Shown piece after piece: positions 41,946-52,570 of a stretch of DNA of 64,000 nucleotides. The notes under the pieces are model-generated. The model did not search any database and was not told the origin of the DNA. It saw only the letters and a program-made list of their open reading frames with translations. A program made the position numbers and the translations under genes. Origin of the DNA: RCIO01 sp965232405 (GTDB taxonomy: Bacteria; Pseudomonadota; Alphaproteobacteria; Rhizobiales; Rhizobiaceae); the NCBI GenBank assembly GCA_965232405.1, contig OZ246966.1, forward strand, positions 3,286,001 to 3,350,000, read 5' to 3'. How positions within the stretch are numbered: the stretch's first letter is position 1; each line of letters begins with the position of its first letter.

Positions 41946-43133
41946 TCACACTTTCGCGGCCGCCGCCAGTCCCTTTTCCAGGTCGGCCTTCAGATCCTCG
42001 ACGTCCTCCAGCCCGATCTGCAGGCGCAACACGGCACCCTCATAAGGACCTTTCGCAACGGTGCGGGCGTCGAGATTGGTCTTCTGCGCCAGGCTCTCAT
42101 AACCGCCCCATGAGGAGCCGAGGCCGAAAATCTCCAGAGCGTTGAGAAAGGCGCGCGCCTTGTCCGTTCCGCCGCCATCGAGCACGATCGCGAACAGGCC
42201 GCTGGCGCCGGTGAAATCGCGTTTCCACAATTCGTGCCCCGGAAAGCTCTCCAGCGCCGGGTGCAGCACGCGCGAAACGCCGGGCTGCTTTTCCAGCCAG
42301 CGCGCTATTTCGAGCCCGCTCTTTTCCTGGTGCGCCAGCCGCACACCCAGCGTGCGCAGGCCGCGCAGCACCTGATAGGTGTCGTCGGGCGAGGGGCAGG
42401 CACCCAGCATATGGAAGGCGTCGAGCAGCTTCGGCCAGGCCGCTTCGTTGGCCGACATGGTGCCGAACAGCACGTCGGAATGGCCGCTCATATATTTGGT
42501 CGCGGCGTGGATCACCACGTCGACACCGTGATCCAGCGCGCGGAAATAGAGCGGCGTCGCCCAGGTGTTGTCCATTATCACGATCGCGCCGTGCTTGTGC
42601 GCGGCCGCCGCGATGGCCGGTATGTCCTGTACTTCGAATGTGCTCGACCCCGGCGATTCGGTGAAGACCACGGATGTGTTCGGCTTGATCAGGGTCTCGA
42701 TCTCCGCGCCGATCAGCGGGTCGTAATATTCGACCTCAACCCCCAGCCGCTTGAGCATGTTGTCTGCAAACCGACGGGTCGGGAAATAGACCGAATCAAC
42801 GATGAGTATGTGGTCGCCGGATGACACGAACCCAAGCAGCGGCACGGTGATCGCAGCCAGGCCGGACGGCGCCAGAACGGTTCCGGCAGCACCTTCAAGC
42901 TCGTTCAGCGCATCGGTCAGAGCATCGGTCGTGGGTGTGCCGTGAGTGCCGTAGACGTAGCGCTGGTTGCGGGTCGCGTAGGTGTCGTAGTCGGGAAAAA
43001 GCACCGTCGAGGCATGCACCACGGGCGGATTGACGAAGCCATGGAAATCGCGCGGGTTGTGACCCGAATGCGCAAGCGTGGTGTTGATGCCGCGCTTGTT
43101 GTCCGTTCCCCCGCGATCCGAACTATTTGACAT
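41946..43133 (-). CDS. metC: Cystathionine beta-lyase (PLP-dependent)
   Basis: MetC cleaves cystathionine to homocysteine, ammonia and pyruvate in methionine synthesis. From ATG 43133 the protein has 395 residues of the Cys/Met metabolism PLP family: YGTHGTPTTDAL (cofactor phosphate contact), VIMDNTWATPLYF, and the PLP lysine Lys213 in HAATKYMSGHSDV. GSSWGGYESL near residue 330 is typical of the rhizobial enzyme. It is divergent from aapJ, a conserved rhizobial arrangement. Confidence 0.95.
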   Translation of the reverse strand: MSNSSDRGGTDNKRGINTTLAHSGHNPRDFHGFVNPPVVHASTVLFPDYDTYATRNQRYVYGTHGTPTTDALTDALNELEGAAGTVLAPSGLAAITVPLLGFVSSGDHILIVDSVYFPTRRFADNMLKRLGVEVEYYDPLIGAEIETLIKPNTSVVFTESPGSSTFEVQDIPAIAAAAHKHGAIVIMDNTWATPLYFRALDHGVDVVIHAATKYMSGHSDVLFGTMSANEAAWPKLLDAFHMLGACPSPDDTYQVLRGLRTLGVRLAHQEKSGLEIARWLEKQPGVSRVLHPALESFPGHELWKRDFTGASGLFAIVLDGGGTDKARAFLNALEIFGLGSSWGGYESLAQKTNLDARTVAKGPYEGAVLRLQIGLEDVEDLKADLEKGLAAAAKV

Positions 43134-43516
43134 GCGTGCTCCTGAGCCTGCGATGAACGGCGGACCATTATGCGGGCGCCACCCGCCGCGCAACCGCCAG
43201 CACGGGCAAATACTGCATCCAGCAGCCTGTCATTTCGGACGCCGACGGTGCCGGCCGGTCCAAATAATTGGCAAATAGAGGAAAATCTCTGCCCGATTCG
43301 AAGGCTTTGTGCCCAATCGGATACCGAAACCGGCGATTCTGCGCCACCCACTTGACCCGCGAATATTTATCGCATTCGATGCCGGTTCGTGAATGGGAGG
43401 TGACGGTAGCGCTGCGGTAACGCGGCGTCCTGGATTGGCACTCGCCGGTTTCAAGGCCGTACCCGTTCGGGAGAGTAGGGGGCTTTGCCCTGATAAACAG
43501 AAAAGGTGCTTGGGCT
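43134..43516. other. Divergent regulatory region between metC and aapJ
   Basis: These 383 bases contain no credible gene; frames crossing them are extensions of antisense shadows. The middle (about 43255-43390) is AT-richer and probably holds promoters for both directions. I looked for a SAM-responsive riboswitch before metC and did not find one by eye. Confidence 0.5.
43352..43380 (+). promoter_or_regulatory. Possible aapJ promoter
   Basis: TTGACC (43352-43357) and TTCGAT (43375-43380) are separated by 17 bases, about 140 bases before the aapJ ATG. The -10 is a poor match, so this is tentative. Confidence 0.3.
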
Positions 43517-44533
43517 ATGAAGAGTATTTTGAAAGGTCTGCTGGGCGTATCAGTTCTGGCGATGGCGGCTGGAACCGCCTCCGCTGCGACGCTCGACGAC
43601 GTAAAGGGACACGGCGCCCTTAAATGCGGGGTGAGCCAGGGTCTTCCCGGTTTCTCCAACCCCGATGCCGACGGCAACTGGTCCGGCCTTGACGTCGACC
43701 TTTGCAAGGGCGTGGCCGCAGCGATCTTCGGCGATGCTTCCAAGGTCGAATATGTTCCTCTGTCCGCCAAGGAGCGCTTCACCGCGCTGCAGTCCGGCGA
43801 GGTGGACCTGCTTTCGCGCAACACGACCTGGACCATGAGCCGCGACACGCAGCTTGGCCTCTTTTTCTCCGTCGTGAACTACTATGACGGCCAGGGCTTC
43901 ATGGTGCGCAACGACATGGGCATCTCGTCCGCATTGCAGCTTTCGGGCGCCGCTATCTGCACCAACACCGGCACCACGACCGAGCTGAACGTTGCTGACT
44001 ATTTCCGTGCCAACAACATGGAATACGAACTGGTCGCCTTCGAGAAGGCTGACGAGGTTGTGGCCGCTTACGATGCCGGCCGCTGCGACGTCTACACGAC
44101 TGACCAGTCGGGCATTTACGCCCAGCGCCTGAAGCTGACCAATCCTGATGAGCACAAGGTTCTTCCGGAAGTCATTTCCAAGGAGCCGCTTGGGCCGGCA
44201 GTGCGCCAGGGCGACGACGTCTGGGCCAACATCGTCAAGTGGACCCACTTCGCGATGGTGCAGGCTGAAGAGTCCGGCGTGACCCAGGCCAATGTCGACG
44301 AGATGATGGGTTCGGACGACCCGACCATCAAGCGTCTGCTGGGCTCTGAAGGCGAGTTCGGTACGGCTCTCGGTCTCGAGAATGACTGGGCCTACAAGAT
44401 CATCAAGGCAGTCGGCAATTACGGCGAGGCATTTGCCCGCAATGTCGGCCCCGACACCGATCTGAAGATCGCACGCGGACAGAACGCACAGTGGACCAAT
44501 GGTGGTCTGCAGTACGCTCCGCCGATCCGCTAA
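43517..44533 (+). CDS. aapJ: General L-amino-acid ABC transporter, periplasmic binding protein
   Basis: AapJ captures a wide range of amino acids in the periplasm for the Aap transporter. The 338-residue protein has a signal peptide ending ASA|AT and the family-3 solute-binding fold: LKCGVSQGLPGFSNPDADGN, VEYVPLSAKERFTALQSGEVDL with the substrate Arg region LSRNTTWTMSRDTQ, and CDVYTTDQSGIYAQRL. The C-terminal QWTNGGLQYAPPIR is the usual Aap ending. It is the first gene of aapJQMP; a hairpin follows its stop. Confidence 0.97.
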   Translation: MKSILKGLLGVSVLAMAAGTASAATLDDVKGHGALKCGVSQGLPGFSNPDADGNWSGLDVDLCKGVAAAIFGDASKVEYVPLSAKERFTALQSGEVDLLSRNTTWTMSRDTQLGLFFSVVNYYDGQGFMVRNDMGISSALQLSGAAICTNTGTTTELNVADYFRANNMEYELVAFEKADEVVAAYDAGRCDVYTTDQSGIYAQRLKLTNPDEHKVLPEVISKEPLGPAVRQGDDVWANIVKWTHFAMVQAEESGVTQANVDEMMGSDDPTIKRLLGSEGEFGTALGLENDWAYKIIKAVGNYGEAFARNVGPDTDLKIARGQNAQWTNGGLQYAPPIR

Positions 44534-44550
44534 GGACTAAGAACCAACGG

Positions 44551-44574
44551 TCGCCCGGCCATGAGTCCGGGCGA
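44551..44574 (+). promoter_or_regulatory. Intercistronic hairpin between aapJ and aapQ
   Basis: An 8-base perfect stem (TCGCCCGG / CCGGGCGA) with an 8-base loop lies 18 bases after the aapJ stop and has no T-run. Such hairpins after binding-protein genes usually protect the upstream mRNA and reduce readthrough, giving more binding protein than permease. Confidence 0.55.
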
Positions 44575-44661
44575 TCGTCACCTACCGGGTACGTCGCGCC
44601 AAAAATCGCCGCCGAAACGAGCGGCAACCAATGACAACAGGCGCGTACGAGGGGAACAATA

Positions 44662-45855
44662 ATGGCTGTAACTACCGCCGGCGGTGAATCGGCGCCAAGG
44701 GTCGCATTACTCAACGATCCCAAGATTCGCGCCTGGATCGTCCAGATCGTCCTTCTGGTTGCGCTTGTCTGGTTGGCCTATGTCGGCATCCAGAACATGT
44801 TCGCCAATCTGCGAGCCGCCAACATCTCGTCTGGCTTCGGGTTCCTTTCCCGCAATGCGGGCTTCGAGATCAGCCAATCCCTCCTCGAATACAACCAGGC
44901 CACATCGACGTTTGGCCGCGTTTTCTTCGTCGGCCTCATCAACACACTGCTCGTATCGGCGGTCGGTATTGTCGTCGCCACGATCCTGGGTTTCATCGTC
45001 GGCATCGCCCGGCTGTCCCCCAACTGGGTCGTGTCCAAACTTGCGACCGTCTACATTGAGACGCTGCGCAACATCCCGCTGCTTTTGCAGATTTTCATCT
45101 GGTACTTCGCGGTTCTGAGGCTGCTGCCAAGCCGCCGTGAATCGCTCAGCCTTGGGTTCCTCGGCCAGCTCAACATTTCCGGCTGGTACGCGCCAAAGCC
45201 GATATTCGCCGACGGCTTCAACATCGTGCTTGGCGCATTTGTGATCGCGGTCATTGCGGTGTTCATCCTGGCGCGCTGGGCGAGGAAGCGCCAGGAAGCG
45301 ACGGGCCAGATATTCCCGCTTTTCTGGACTGCAGTCGGGCTGATCGTCGGCCTCCCGCTGGTCGCCTATTTCATCGCCGGGATGCCGCTTTCGTTCGAAT
45401 ACCCGACCGCCGGCAATTTCGGACCGCGCGGCGGTTCACGCATCTATCCCGAGTTCATCGGCCTGCTTCTGGCGCTTTCGTTCTACACCGGCGCCTTTAT
45501 CGCCGAGATCGTCCGCGCCGGCATCATGGGCGTCAACAAGGGCCAGACCGAAGCTTCCTATGCTCTCGGGCTTCGCCCCGGTCAGACCCTGCGCCTCGTC
45601 ATCGTGCCGCAGGCGCTGCGCATCATCATTCCTCCGCTGACCAGCCAGTATCTCAACCTGACCAAGAACTCCTCGCTGGCGGTTGCGATTGCCTATCCCG
45701 ACCTCGTCTCGGTATTCGCCGGCACGGCGCTTAACCAGACGGGCCAAGCCGTCGAGATCTTGATGATGACGATGCTGACCTATCTGGCGCTGTCATTGCT
45801 GATCTCGGCATTCATGAACTGGTACAACGCCAAGATGGCGCTGGTGGAGCGCTGA
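44662..45855 (+). CDS. aapQ: General L-amino-acid ABC transporter permease AapQ
   Basis: AapQ is one of the two inner-membrane subunits of the Aap uptake system. The 397-residue protein starts after GAGGGG and has eight or so helices, with a large periplasmic loop after the first helix (ANISSGFGFLSRNAGFEISQS), as in the family. The EAA loop that contacts the ATPase reads EIVRAGIMGVNKGQTEASYALGL. It is followed by aapM after a single base, so both are translated from one message. Confidence 0.96.
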   Translation: MAVTTAGGESAPRVALLNDPKIRAWIVQIVLLVALVWLAYVGIQNMFANLRAANISSGFGFLSRNAGFEISQSLLEYNQATSTFGRVFFVGLINTLLVSAVGIVVATILGFIVGIARLSPNWVVSKLATVYIETLRNIPLLLQIFIWYFAVLRLLPSRRESLSLGFLGQLNISGWYAPKPIFADGFNIVLGAFVIAVIAVFILARWARKRQEATGQIFPLFWTAVGLIVGLPLVAYFIAGMPLSFEYPTAGNFGPRGGSRIYPEFIGLLLALSFYTGAFIAEIVRAGIMGVNKGQTEASYALGLRPGQTLRLVIVPQALRIIIPPLTSQYLNLTKNSSLAVAIAYPDLVSVFAGTALNQTGQAVEILMMTMLTYLALSLLISAFMNWYNAKMALVER

Positions 45856-45856
45856 C

Positions 45857-47341
45857 ATGGCCAAGGATACAAAGAAGTCGGTTCCCGGCGTGAAGGGCAA
45901 GGCCGCCGATGTTGCGGCTCCCGAGGGCACACCCGTCGCCTATCCGCATACTGCCGACGCACTGGCGCCGGTGCCGCATGGTGGTGGAAACCTGTCCTAC
46001 GTCCGCACCGAGATGGCGTCGTCGGCGCCCCCGCCGTCCATGTCCAGCGGGCCGGTTGCGTGGATGCGCGAGAACCTGTTCTCGAGCGTCTCCAACACCA
46101 TACTCACGCTGATCGCGCTGTTCCTGATCTACATTCTCGTGCCGCCGCTTGTCAGCTTCGCGCTCACCGACGCGGTATGGACCGGTACCGGCCGCGCGGC
46201 CTGCGCGACCGAGCAGCAGGGCGGCCTTCAGCCGAATGGCTGGTTCGGCGCCTGTTGGGCCTATGTCGGTGCCTATGGCGAGCAGTTCATCTATGGCCGC
46301 TATCCGGATGAGGAGCTGTGGCGGGTCAACATAGTCGGCATCCTGTTCTTCGGCGGGCTTGCGCCGCTCCTGATGCCGTCCGCGCCCTACAAACGTGAAA
46401 ACATCATCTTCATGGGCCTCATCTTCCCGGTCGTTGGCCTCATCCTGCTGACCGGCGGCAATTTCGACCTCAACGGCTTCCTGCCGACCGGCTTCCTGCT
46501 TGCCGAGGGAATGCTCAAATTCTGGGTCGACTACATCATCCTCAGCGCCATCATCATCGGCATTGCCGTGCTCATTGCCCGCCTGTCGGACAAGGATCCA
46601 ATGCCCAGCATCATCGGCGTTGGCGCGGTCATGGGCGGCATCGCCGTCATCATGATCCTGCTTGGCATCGATTTCGGACTTGAGACTGTACCGACGGACC
46701 GCTGGGGCGGGCTTCTGGTCACCCTTGTCATCGCCGTCACCGGTATCGCCGCCTCGCTGCCAATCGGCATCGTGCTGGCGCTTGGCCGTCGCTCCAACAT
46801 GCCGATCGTTCGTTTCGTCTCGGTCGTTTTCATCGAGTTCTGGCGCGGCGTGCCGCTGATCACCGTGCTGTTCATGTCGTCGGTGATGCTGCCGCTGTTC
46901 CTTCCCGAAGGCGTGACCTTCGACAAGCTGCTCAGGGCGCTGGTCGGTGTCGCCATGTTCGCTTCCGCCTATATGGCAGAGGTCGTGCGCGGCGGTCTGC
47001 AGGCAATCCCGAAAGGGCAGTTCGAAGGCGCGATGGCCCTTGGCCTGAACTACAACCAGATGATGCGCATGATCATCATGCCGCAGGCGCTGAAGCTGGT
47101 CATTCCGGGCATCGTGAACACCTTCATCGGCCTGTTCAAGGACACCACGCTGGTGCTCATTATCGGCCTGTTCGACTTCCTTGGTCAGATCCAGTCTTCC
47201 TTCACCGACCCGACATGGGCGTCACCTGTACAGGCGCTGTCGGGCTATCTCTTCGCCGCCGCGATATACTTTGTCTTCTGCTTTGGCATGTCGCGCTACT
47301 CGATCTTCATGGAGCGCCGGCTCGACACCGGCCACCGATAA
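45857..47341 (+). CDS. aapM: General L-amino-acid ABC transporter permease AapM, enlarged
   Basis: This is the second permease of the Aap transporter, with 494 residues instead of the roughly 385 I recall for rhizobial AapM. The first 70 residues are hydrophilic, with Lys, Ala and Pro (KKSVPGVKGKAADV, SSAPPPSMSSGP), and presumably cytoplasmic. Additional hydrophobic segments lie around residues 155-285 before the conserved core. The C-terminal permease half is normal, with the EAA loop EVVRGGLQAIPKGQFEGAMALGL. No frameshift is needed to explain the size. aapP follows after 49 bases. Confidence 0.93.
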   Translation: MAKDTKKSVPGVKGKAADVAAPEGTPVAYPHTADALAPVPHGGGNLSYVRTEMASSAPPPSMSSGPVAWMRENLFSSVSNTILTLIALFLIYILVPPLVSFALTDAVWTGTGRAACATEQQGGLQPNGWFGACWAYVGAYGEQFIYGRYPDEELWRVNIVGILFFGGLAPLLMPSAPYKRENIIFMGLIFPVVGLILLTGGNFDLNGFLPTGFLLAEGMLKFWVDYIILSAIIIGIAVLIARLSDKDPMPSIIGVGAVMGGIAVIMILLGIDFGLETVPTDRWGGLLVTLVIAVTGIAASLPIGIVLALGRRSNMPIVRFVSVVFIEFWRGVPLITVLFMSSVMLPLFLPEGVTFDKLLRALVGVAMFASAYMAEVVRGGLQAIPKGQFEGAMALGLNYNQMMRMIIMPQALKLVIPGIVNTFIGLFKDTTLVLIIGLFDFLGQIQSSFTDPTWASPVQALSGYLFAAAIYFVFCFGMSRYSIFMERRLDTGHR

Positions 47342-47390
47342 CAATGCCCGGGGTCACAGGGCTGTTGCGTAACAAACAGGGGAACCGTCG

Positions 47391-48194
47391 ATGACAAGCG
47401 AAAACGCCGTCAGCGCAGAGGAAATCGCCGTCAATCGCGCGCGGATGCAAGTCTCCGAGACTGATGTCGCCATCGAAATCACCGACATGCACAAATGGTA
47501 CGGTGAGTTCCACGTCCTCAAGGACATCAACCTCAAGGTCATGCGCGGCGAGCGCATCGTGGTCTGCGGCCCTTCCGGTTCCGGCAAGTCGACCATGATC
47601 CGCTGCATCAACCGGCTGGAGGAGCACCAGAAGGGTTCCATCGTCGTCGACGGCATCGAGCTCACCAACGATCTGAAAAAGATCGACGAAGTGCGCCGCG
47701 AAGTCGGCATGGTGTTCCAGCACTTCAACCTGTTCCCGCATCTGACCATTCTGGAAAACTGCACGCTGGCACCGATCTGGGTGCGCAAGACGCCGAAGCG
47801 CGAAGCCGAGGAAACGGCGATGCACTTCCTGGAGCGGGTCAAGATTCCCGAGCAGGCCAACAAATATCCGGGCCAGCTTTCCGGCGGTCAGCAGCAGCGC
47901 GTGGCGATCGCCCGCTCGCTGTGCATGAACCCGCGCATCATGCTCTTCGACGAACCGACATCGGCGCTCGATCCGGAGATGATCAAGGAAGTTCTGGAAA
48001 CGATGGTCGGCCTCGCCGAAGAGGGCATGACCATGATCTGCGTCACCCACGAAATGGGCTTTGCCCGTCAGGTCGCCAACCGGGTGATCTTCATGGATCA
48101 GGGCCAGATCGTGGAACAGAACACCCCGGCTGAGTTCTTCGATAACCCGCAGCACGAGCGCACCAAGCTGTTCCTCAGTCAGATCCTGCACTAG
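47391..48194 (+). CDS. aapP: General L-amino-acid ABC transporter ATPase AapP
   Basis: AapP drives amino-acid uptake by ATP hydrolysis. The 267-residue protein has Walker A GPSGSGKST (residues 60-68), the Q-loop VFQHFNLFPHL typical of polar-amino-acid importers, signature LSGGQQQR, Walker B IMLFDEPTSALD and a switch His in CVTHEMGFA. A 27-residue N-terminal tail precedes the domain. It closes the aapJQMP operon, and a GC-rich hairpin lies 21 bases after the stop. Confidence 0.97.
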   Translation: MTSENAVSAEEIAVNRARMQVSETDVAIEITDMHKWYGEFHVLKDINLKVMRGERIVVCGPSGSGKSTMIRCINRLEEHQKGSIVVDGIELTNDLKKIDEVRREVGMVFQHFNLFPHLTILENCTLAPIWVRKTPKREAEETAMHFLERVKIPEQANKYPGQLSGGQQQRVAIARSLCMNPRIMLFDEPTSALDPEMIKEVLETMVGLAEEGMTMICVTHEMGFARQVANRVIFMDQGQIVEQNTPAEFFDNPQHERTKLFLSQILH

Positions 48195-48215
48195 CGCTCG
48201 GCGGACGCGTTCCTT

Positions 48216-48238
48216 GGCGCGGCGAGGCTCGCCGCGCC
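48216..48238 (+). terminator. GC-rich hairpin at the end of the aap operon
   Basis: The stem GGCGCGGCG / CGCCGCGCC with a 5-base loop lies 21 bases after the aapP stop. Only a weak T-run follows (ATCATTCT), so termination may need Rho. Confidence 0.6.
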
Positions 48239-48380
48239 ATCATTCTGTCCCGGCAATCCCCTCAAATCGTTCGATTTTCGTCGCCTTGACGCCCCAAGCC
48301 TCGACTATCCGAGGGGTGCGGCGGCGCTATGCGCGTTGTTCGCTCGACGAAGGGACGTTTTGATCAGACAGGAAATCGGA

Positions 48381-48587
48381 ATGAAAAAACTTGTTTCAGC
48401 CGTCGCACTGGCGTCCTGCACGCTCGCTTTCGCGGGCGCCGCTCACGCGGGCACCTATACGCTGAACTGCGTTGATGCGACCACAGGTCAGGCCACGACA
48501 GTAACGGTCGATGCATCCTCACGCGCCGCGGCGATCGACAAGGTCCGCAACGATCCGGCCTATTCCGCCTACGACAAGTGCCAGTGA
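48381..48587 (+). CDS. Small exported protein with two cysteines
   Basis: This 68-residue protein starts at ATG 48381 after AGGAAAT. The signal peptide (MKKLVSAVALASCTLAFAGAAHA|GT) leaves about 45 residues: TYTLNCVDATTGQATTVTVDASSRAAAIDKVRN and a last CQ. Two mature cysteines (NCVD, DKCQ) could form a disulfide. Arrangement and length recall short secreted proteins of rhizobia with a single strand-strand-helix unit. No name is assigned. It is a separate unit from aapP. Confidence 0.72.
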   Translation: MKKLVSAVALASCTLAFAGAAHAGTYTLNCVDATTGQATTVTVDASSRAAAIDKVRNDPAYSAYDKCQ

Positions 48588-48667
48588 ACCGGCCCGGTTG
48601 CACGACTGTGCCGTAATGACAGGTCGAGACCAGCCAGTCGAACCAAATGCTGACGGGCCCGGTCCCG

Positions 48668-49918
48668 TCAGCTCTCAGCCTGCTTTTTCTTCTCCGGCGG
48701 CGGTGCCTTCGTCGCGTCGAAACCGTAAAGCCAGTCGAGTTCGGCGGCGAGCTGCCGTCCGGTTCGCGCCCTCAGCACGATATTGCGCACCAGCGCCACC
48801 GGACCGGACGCATGCCATGCGAAATGGTTGAAGCGTCCACGCGCTTCGACACGCTTGATGCGCGGGCGTCTCAGCGCCTCGTAGCGCGCCAGCGCTGACG
48901 CAAGATCATCGGGCGACGCAGCCACCAGATTGGCCAGAACGATGGCGTCCTCGATTGCCATTGCCGCGCCTTGCGCCGCAAAGGGCGTCAGCGCGTGTGC
49001 CGCGTCGCCGATAAGCGCCACCCCGGGGCCCCCGGTCCACGGATGGTCGGGCGGCACTTCGCGGATTGGCCACAGGCTCCAGGGGGCCGCATCGTGCGCC
49101 AGCGACACGAGCGGCTTGGCCGTCCTGCGCATCGCCCTGGCAAGAATGTCCGGATCGCCTTCGTCGCCGGGCCGCTTGCCTTCGCTCTTGCTGTTGACCA
49201 CGGCGACCAGATTGATCGCAGCACCGCCGCGGATCGGATAGCCGACGAGATGGAAACGCGGATGTGCGTAAACCGTAACGCAGTCCGCCGGCATCGCCCT
49301 TGCCAGAGCCTTGCCCGCAGCGCTGTCGCCGCGCACGGTGCTGCGCCAGGCGGCATAGCCGCTATAGACTGGGGGCGCATCGCGTGTGCCGAGGTTGCGC
49401 ACGGTCGATGCCACACCGTCTGCCCCGATCAGAAGCAGGCAGGCCACTTCCTTCACATCGCCAGCAGCATCCAGCGAAACGGTGACACCGCGTGAGTGAA
49501 AGGCGGCATCGGCAATCCGCGCTCCGGTAACGAGATTGATGTCCGGTTCGCGCCGCGCGCGGGCCAGAAGGGCGGTCTGAAGGTCGGCGCGATGCGCCAC
49601 CAGATAGGGCGCACCCCAGCGCTCCTCCGCCTTTGCGCCCAGCGGCACTTCGGCCAGTTGGCGCAGCTTGCGGGCATCGCGCACTGATACGGCGCGCGGC
49701 TCCACCGCCGTGACGATCAGATTGTCGAGTACGCCCAGATGGGCCAGCACGCGGGTCGCATTGGGCGAAAGCTGGATGCCCGAGCCGGCGTCGGCCAGTT
49801 CGTTGGCCTGTTCGTAGAGCTGGACGGAAAACCCGGCTTTGGCGAAGGCAATGGCGGCGGTCAGCCCGGCTATGCCTGCGCCGGCAATGACGATCTGCCG
49901 CGAGCGCTGTGCTGCCAT
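48668..49918 (-). CDS. FAD-dependent monooxygenase (salicylate-hydroxylase/UbiH-like)
   Basis: This 416-residue flavoprotein starts at ATG 49918. It has the Rossmann FAD motif GAGIAGLTAA (residues 13-22), the DG motif LLIGADGVASTVR and the GD motif GVALIGDAAHALTPFAAQGAAMAIEDA, typical of class A aromatic hydroxylases using NAD(P)H. The substrate may be an aromatic acid or a quinone precursor; nothing nearby decides it. The frame continues far upstream through the zf-CHCC gene but is not coding there. It lies 22 bases after that gene on the same strand. Confidence 0.9.
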   Translation of the reverse strand: MAAQRSRQIVIAGAGIAGLTAAIAFAKAGFSVQLYEQANELADAGSGIQLSPNATRVLAHLGVLDNLIVTAVEPRAVSVRDARKLRQLAEVPLGAKAEERWGAPYLVAHRADLQTALLARARREPDINLVTGARIADAAFHSRGVTVSLDAAGDVKEVACLLLIGADGVASTVRNLGTRDAPPVYSGYAAWRSTVRGDSAAGKALARAMPADCVTVYAHPRFHLVGYPIRGGAAINLVAVVNSKSEGKRPGDEGDPDILARAMRRTAKPLVSLAHDAAPWSLWPIREVPPDHPWTGGPGVALIGDAAHALTPFAAQGAAMAIEDAIVLANLVAASPDDLASALARYEALRRPRIKRVEARGRFNHFAWHASGPVALVRNIVLRARTGRQLAAELDWLYGFDATKAPPPEKKKQAES

Positions 49919-49940
49919 CTGTGCCGGCCTCTGCTGCCGA

Positions 49941-50186
49941 TCAGGCCGCCTTGTCCTGGAACTGGCAGCCTTCGGGCTTGGTCTCGGTCGCCTTGAGTTT
50001 CGGGTTGTAGGCGTAGAGCGTGGAGCAATAGGGGCACACGATCTCCTTGTCGTCACCCATGTCGAGATAGACATGCGGATGATCGAAAGGCGGATTGGCG
50101 CCCGCGCAGTTGAATTCCTTGACGCCGATCTCGATCTTGCGGTGGCCGGCATCGTTCTGGAAATGCGGAATGTGGCTGCCTGCCAT
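49941..50186 (-). CDS. zf-CHCC zinc-finger protein, NDUFS6-like
   Basis: This 81-residue protein starts at ATG 50186. It has the zf-CHCC zinc site: Cys27 (FNCAGA), a His in DHPHVYLDMG (36 or 38), Cys51 and Cys54 (CPYC). The same module forms the core of mitochondrial complex I subunit NDUFS6, and short bacterial versions occur in alphaproteobacteria. An accessory role in NADH dehydrogenase is plausible, but not certain. It precedes the FAD monooxygenase gene and is divergent from ppk. Confidence 0.88.
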   Translation of the reverse strand: MAGSHIPHFQNDAGHRKIEIGVKEFNCAGANPPFDHPHVYLDMGDDKEIVCPYCSTLYAYNPKLKATETKPEGCQFQDKAA

Positions 50187-50365
50187 GGTGTGCTCCCCGG
50201 TCTCAGGCCGGCTCTGGTTTCGTCCACCGGACCGCATTCCGTTTGGAACATCTGACCCGTCTTTGCAAGCGAGCCATCAAGATTCTGGCCCGCATGTGAT
50301 GCGTTCGCTACCATGTCGATCTAGAATGAGCTACCGGGCGGCGGCGCGCGGTATTGGAGAATGCA

Positions 50366-52561
<2,196 letters not shown>

Positions 52562-52570
52562 TTCGGCCTC

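Noticed and set aside
43134..43300. SAM-type riboswitch before metC
   Set aside because: I looked for a pseudoknot core and found none.
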